A stretch of 6,570 bases of DNA from an uncultured Bacillaceae bacterium. GTDB taxonomy: Bacteria; Bacillota; Bacilli; Bacillales; Alkalibacillaceae. The position numbers were made by a program, and so were the translations under genes. The notes beneath the pieces are model-generated. The model searched no databases. It was not told the origin of the DNA and saw only the letters and a list, made by a program, of their open reading frames with translations. Location of the stretch: contig CALGNY010000277.1 in assembly GCA_937958375.1 (NCBI GenBank), forward strand, positions 1-6,570, given 5' to 3'. Positions 5,576 to 6,570 of the stretch are shown here, one piece after another (positions within the stretch are counted from its first letter, which is position 1; every line of letters begins with the position of its first letter).

Positions 5576-5588
5576 AACATTTGGATTT
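5576..5588 (-). promoter_or_regulatory. PurBox-like operator 2 before purR
   Basis: Read on the minus strand, AAATCCAAATGTT matches AWWWCCGAACWWT at 10 of 13 positions. It converges with operator 1, the known arrangement for PurR sites, but the gap between them is 19 bases instead of the usual 16-17. It is weaker than operator 1 and could be chance alone. Confidence 0.42.
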
Positions 5589-5607
5589 ACTAGCCGAAAT
5601 GTATCAC

Positions 5608-6459
5608 TTAGTTCGTCAGCAACCGAACGAGGTAGACTTCCTGACAAAAGCCCCGCAATCCATTGACGGCGCGCTCGGCTTTGGTTAGCTGTTCCGTCAA
5701 CCCATAAACGGTCGGCCCACTTCCGCTCATCAAGACACCTTCTAAGCCTTGTTTTTTCATGAACGTCTTGATCTGTCCGACCTCTCGGTGCATATCGACC
5801 GTAATCGGCTCAAGAACATTCCCCAGTTGATTGCATAGCAATTGAAAATCCTTACGTTTCAGCGCCTTGACCATCGATTCGGTATCCGGATGCTCCATCG
5901 CATTCACATCGACCTTTCCGTAAACATCTTTGGTCGAAACCCCGATATTCGGCTTGGCCAACACAACCCAACATGGAGGCGGAGATGGAAGCGAGCTTAA
6001 TCGTTCACCCCGACCTTTTGCGAGCGCAGTTTTTCCCGTTACACAAAAGGGGACATCCGAGCCGATTTCTTCTCCGATTCGCTGAAGTTGTTCATTCGAC
6101 TGGTTTAGATTGAAAAGTCGATTCATTCCACGTAAAGCTGCCGCCGCATCGCTACTTCCGCCAGCCAGCCCTGCCGCAACCGGGATCTGTTTATCGATCG
6201 TAATCTTCACACCCGTGTCAATGTTGAATTTTTCTCGCATCAATTCTACCCCTTGATAAGCCAGATTTCGCTTATCATTCGGTACAAAACGCTCCTCTGA
6301 AGCAATGACGACGTCTGTTCCGTCAATTTTCTCAAACGTCAGCCGATCAGCTAGATCGATCGACGTCATGATCATCTCTATTTCATGAAACCCATCATCG
6401 CGTTTATATAACACATCAAGCGTCAAATTGATTTTCGCTGGCGCCTTCTCAAAAATCAT
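5608..6459 (-). CDS. ispE: 4-diphosphocytidyl-2-C-methyl-D-erythritol kinase IspE
   Basis: IspE phosphorylates CDP-methylerythritol with ATP, the fourth step of the MEP pathway to isoprenoid precursors for quinones and undecaprenyl phosphate. It is a cytosolic GHMP kinase. From ATG 6459 the protein has 283 residues, normal for the family. Visible motifs: KAPAKINL at 5-12 with catalytic K9, the glycine-rich ATP loop PVAAGLAGGSSDAAA at 93-107, GSDVPF at 133-138 with catalytic D135, and the C-terminal LMSGSGPTVYG at 243-253. The frame could be opened by a TTG at 6480, but only ATG 6459 has a ribosome binding site (AGGTGA, 6469-6464) and gives the expected MIFEKAPAKINL start. A promoter lies just upstream, and purR follows after 80 bases without a terminator. 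Confidence 0.96.
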   Translation of the reverse strand: MIFEKAPAKINLTLDVLYKRDDGFHEIEMIMTSIDLADRLTFEKIDGTDVVIASEERFVPNDKRNLAYQGVELMREKFNIDTGVKITIDKQIPVAAGLAGGSSDAAAALRGMNRLFNLNQSNEQLQRIGEEIGSDVPFCVTGKTALAKGRGERLSSLPSPPPCWVVLAKPNIGVSTKDVYGKVDVNAMEHPDTESMVKALKRKDFQLLCNQLGNVLEPITVDMHREVGQIKTFMKKQGLEGVLMSGSGPTVYGLTEQLTKAERAVNGLRGFCQEVYLVRLLTN

Positions 6460-6492
6460 GATTTCACCTACAAGCCACAATTATTTCTTTTG

Positions 6493-6501
6493 ATTGTATC
6501 A
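6493..6501 (-). promoter_or_regulatory. Extended -10 promoter of ispE
   Basis: TGATACAAT on the minus strand is a TGN extension plus a -10 matching five of six positions. An overlapping reading, TATGAT with TTGTGC 18 bases upstream, is also possible. The start would be near 6486, about 27 bases before the ispE ATG. Confidence 0.5.
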
Positions 6502-6570
6502 TAACCGATTCGGACGAGCTCGCACAATTCATAGGGGAGTGGGAGTCCCATTTATTTCATCATAGTAAGG
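6502..6570. other. Upstream edge, no gene recognised
   Basis: This end piece holds no reading frame I can support. One minus-strand frame stays open for 13 codons from the edge before a TGA, which could be the tail of an upstream gene but resembles neither SspF nor Veg, the genes before ispE in B. subtilis. TGGGA-1-TCCCA (6540-6550) is a small inverted repeat without a T tract. Confidence 0.3.

Noticed and set aside
5590..5628. Further CCGAA motifs (5594-5598 and 5623-5628) as extra PurBoxes
   Set aside because: They match the consensus at only about 9 of 13 positions, are not paired convergently, and one lies in the ispE coding end.
6460..6480. Seven-codon extension of IspE from TTG 6480
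   Set aside because: There is no ribosome binding site before the TTG, and ATG 6459 gives the conserved N-terminus.
6540..6550. Small inverted repeat as terminator of an upstream gene
   Set aside because: The arms are five bases around a single central base and no T tract follows.
1..6570. Mobile element, CRISPR, toxin-antitoxin or defence island
   Set aside because: Every long frame is accounted for by a conserved housekeeping or sporulation gene in standard order, with no repeats or foreign-looking genes.

Overview
The window comes from a spore-forming member of the Bacillaceae (Firmicutes). All eight genes lie on the minus strand and follow the well-known Bacillus chromosomal order ispE - purR - spoVG - glmU - prs - ctc - pth(spoVC) - fin(yabK), read from high to low coordinates. 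Protein lengths, Shine-Dalgarno sites and sigma-factor sites for sporulation and stress all fit this group. I cannot name the genus. The strongly acidic tail on Ctc would suit a salt-tolerant relative of Bacillus, but that is only inference.

Layout (reading the minus strand, so from the right edge leftwards). 6570-6460: upstream DNA with an extended -10 promoter for ispE. 6459-5608: ispE, isoprenoid (MEP pathway) kinase. 5607-5528: purR control region with an extended -10 promoter flanked by two convergent PurBox-like sites. 5527-4712: purR, purine repressor. 4711-4511: a 201-nt gap where many Bacillus and Staphylococcus genomes carry yabJ (ridA). Here there is no yabJ, only a spoVG sigma-H-type promoter and a leader with an 18-bp perfect palindrome and a stem-loop. 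4510-4223: spoVG, closed by a strong intrinsic terminator (4210-4171). 4120-4080: a glmU promoter embedded in a 9-bp inverted repeat. 4059-2686: glmU. 2669-1716: prs, closely coupled to glmU. 1693-1654: a compact sigma-B/sigma-A promoter cluster ahead of ctc. 1612-971: ctc (L25 family). 946-909: a probable terminator. 865-308: pth. 287-258: a sigma-F/sigma-G-type promoter. 227-1: fin, whose stop codon is probably cut one base short by the window edge.

How the genes fit together. glmU makes UDP-GlcNAc for the cell wall, prs makes PRPP for nucleotide synthesis, and PurR senses PRPP while repressing purine genes, so purR and prs are functionally linked. Ctc and Pth both serve translation. SpoVG and Fin belong to the change into stationary phase and sporulation. 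The promoters visible here match this: sigma-A type for housekeeping genes, sigma-H for spoVG, sigma-B for ctc and forespore sigma-F for fin.

I see no mobile element, CRISPR array, tRNA or rRNA, and no convincing undescribed system. No gene-free stretch exceeds 300 bases. The most interesting leads are regulatory: the palindrome and hairpin in the spoVG leader, the missing yabJ, the inverted repeat around the glmU promoter, the PurBox pair at purR, and the doubled sigma-B boxes at ctc. Two start codons were moved inward to ATGs that have ribosome binding sites (glmU at 4059, ispE at 6459).
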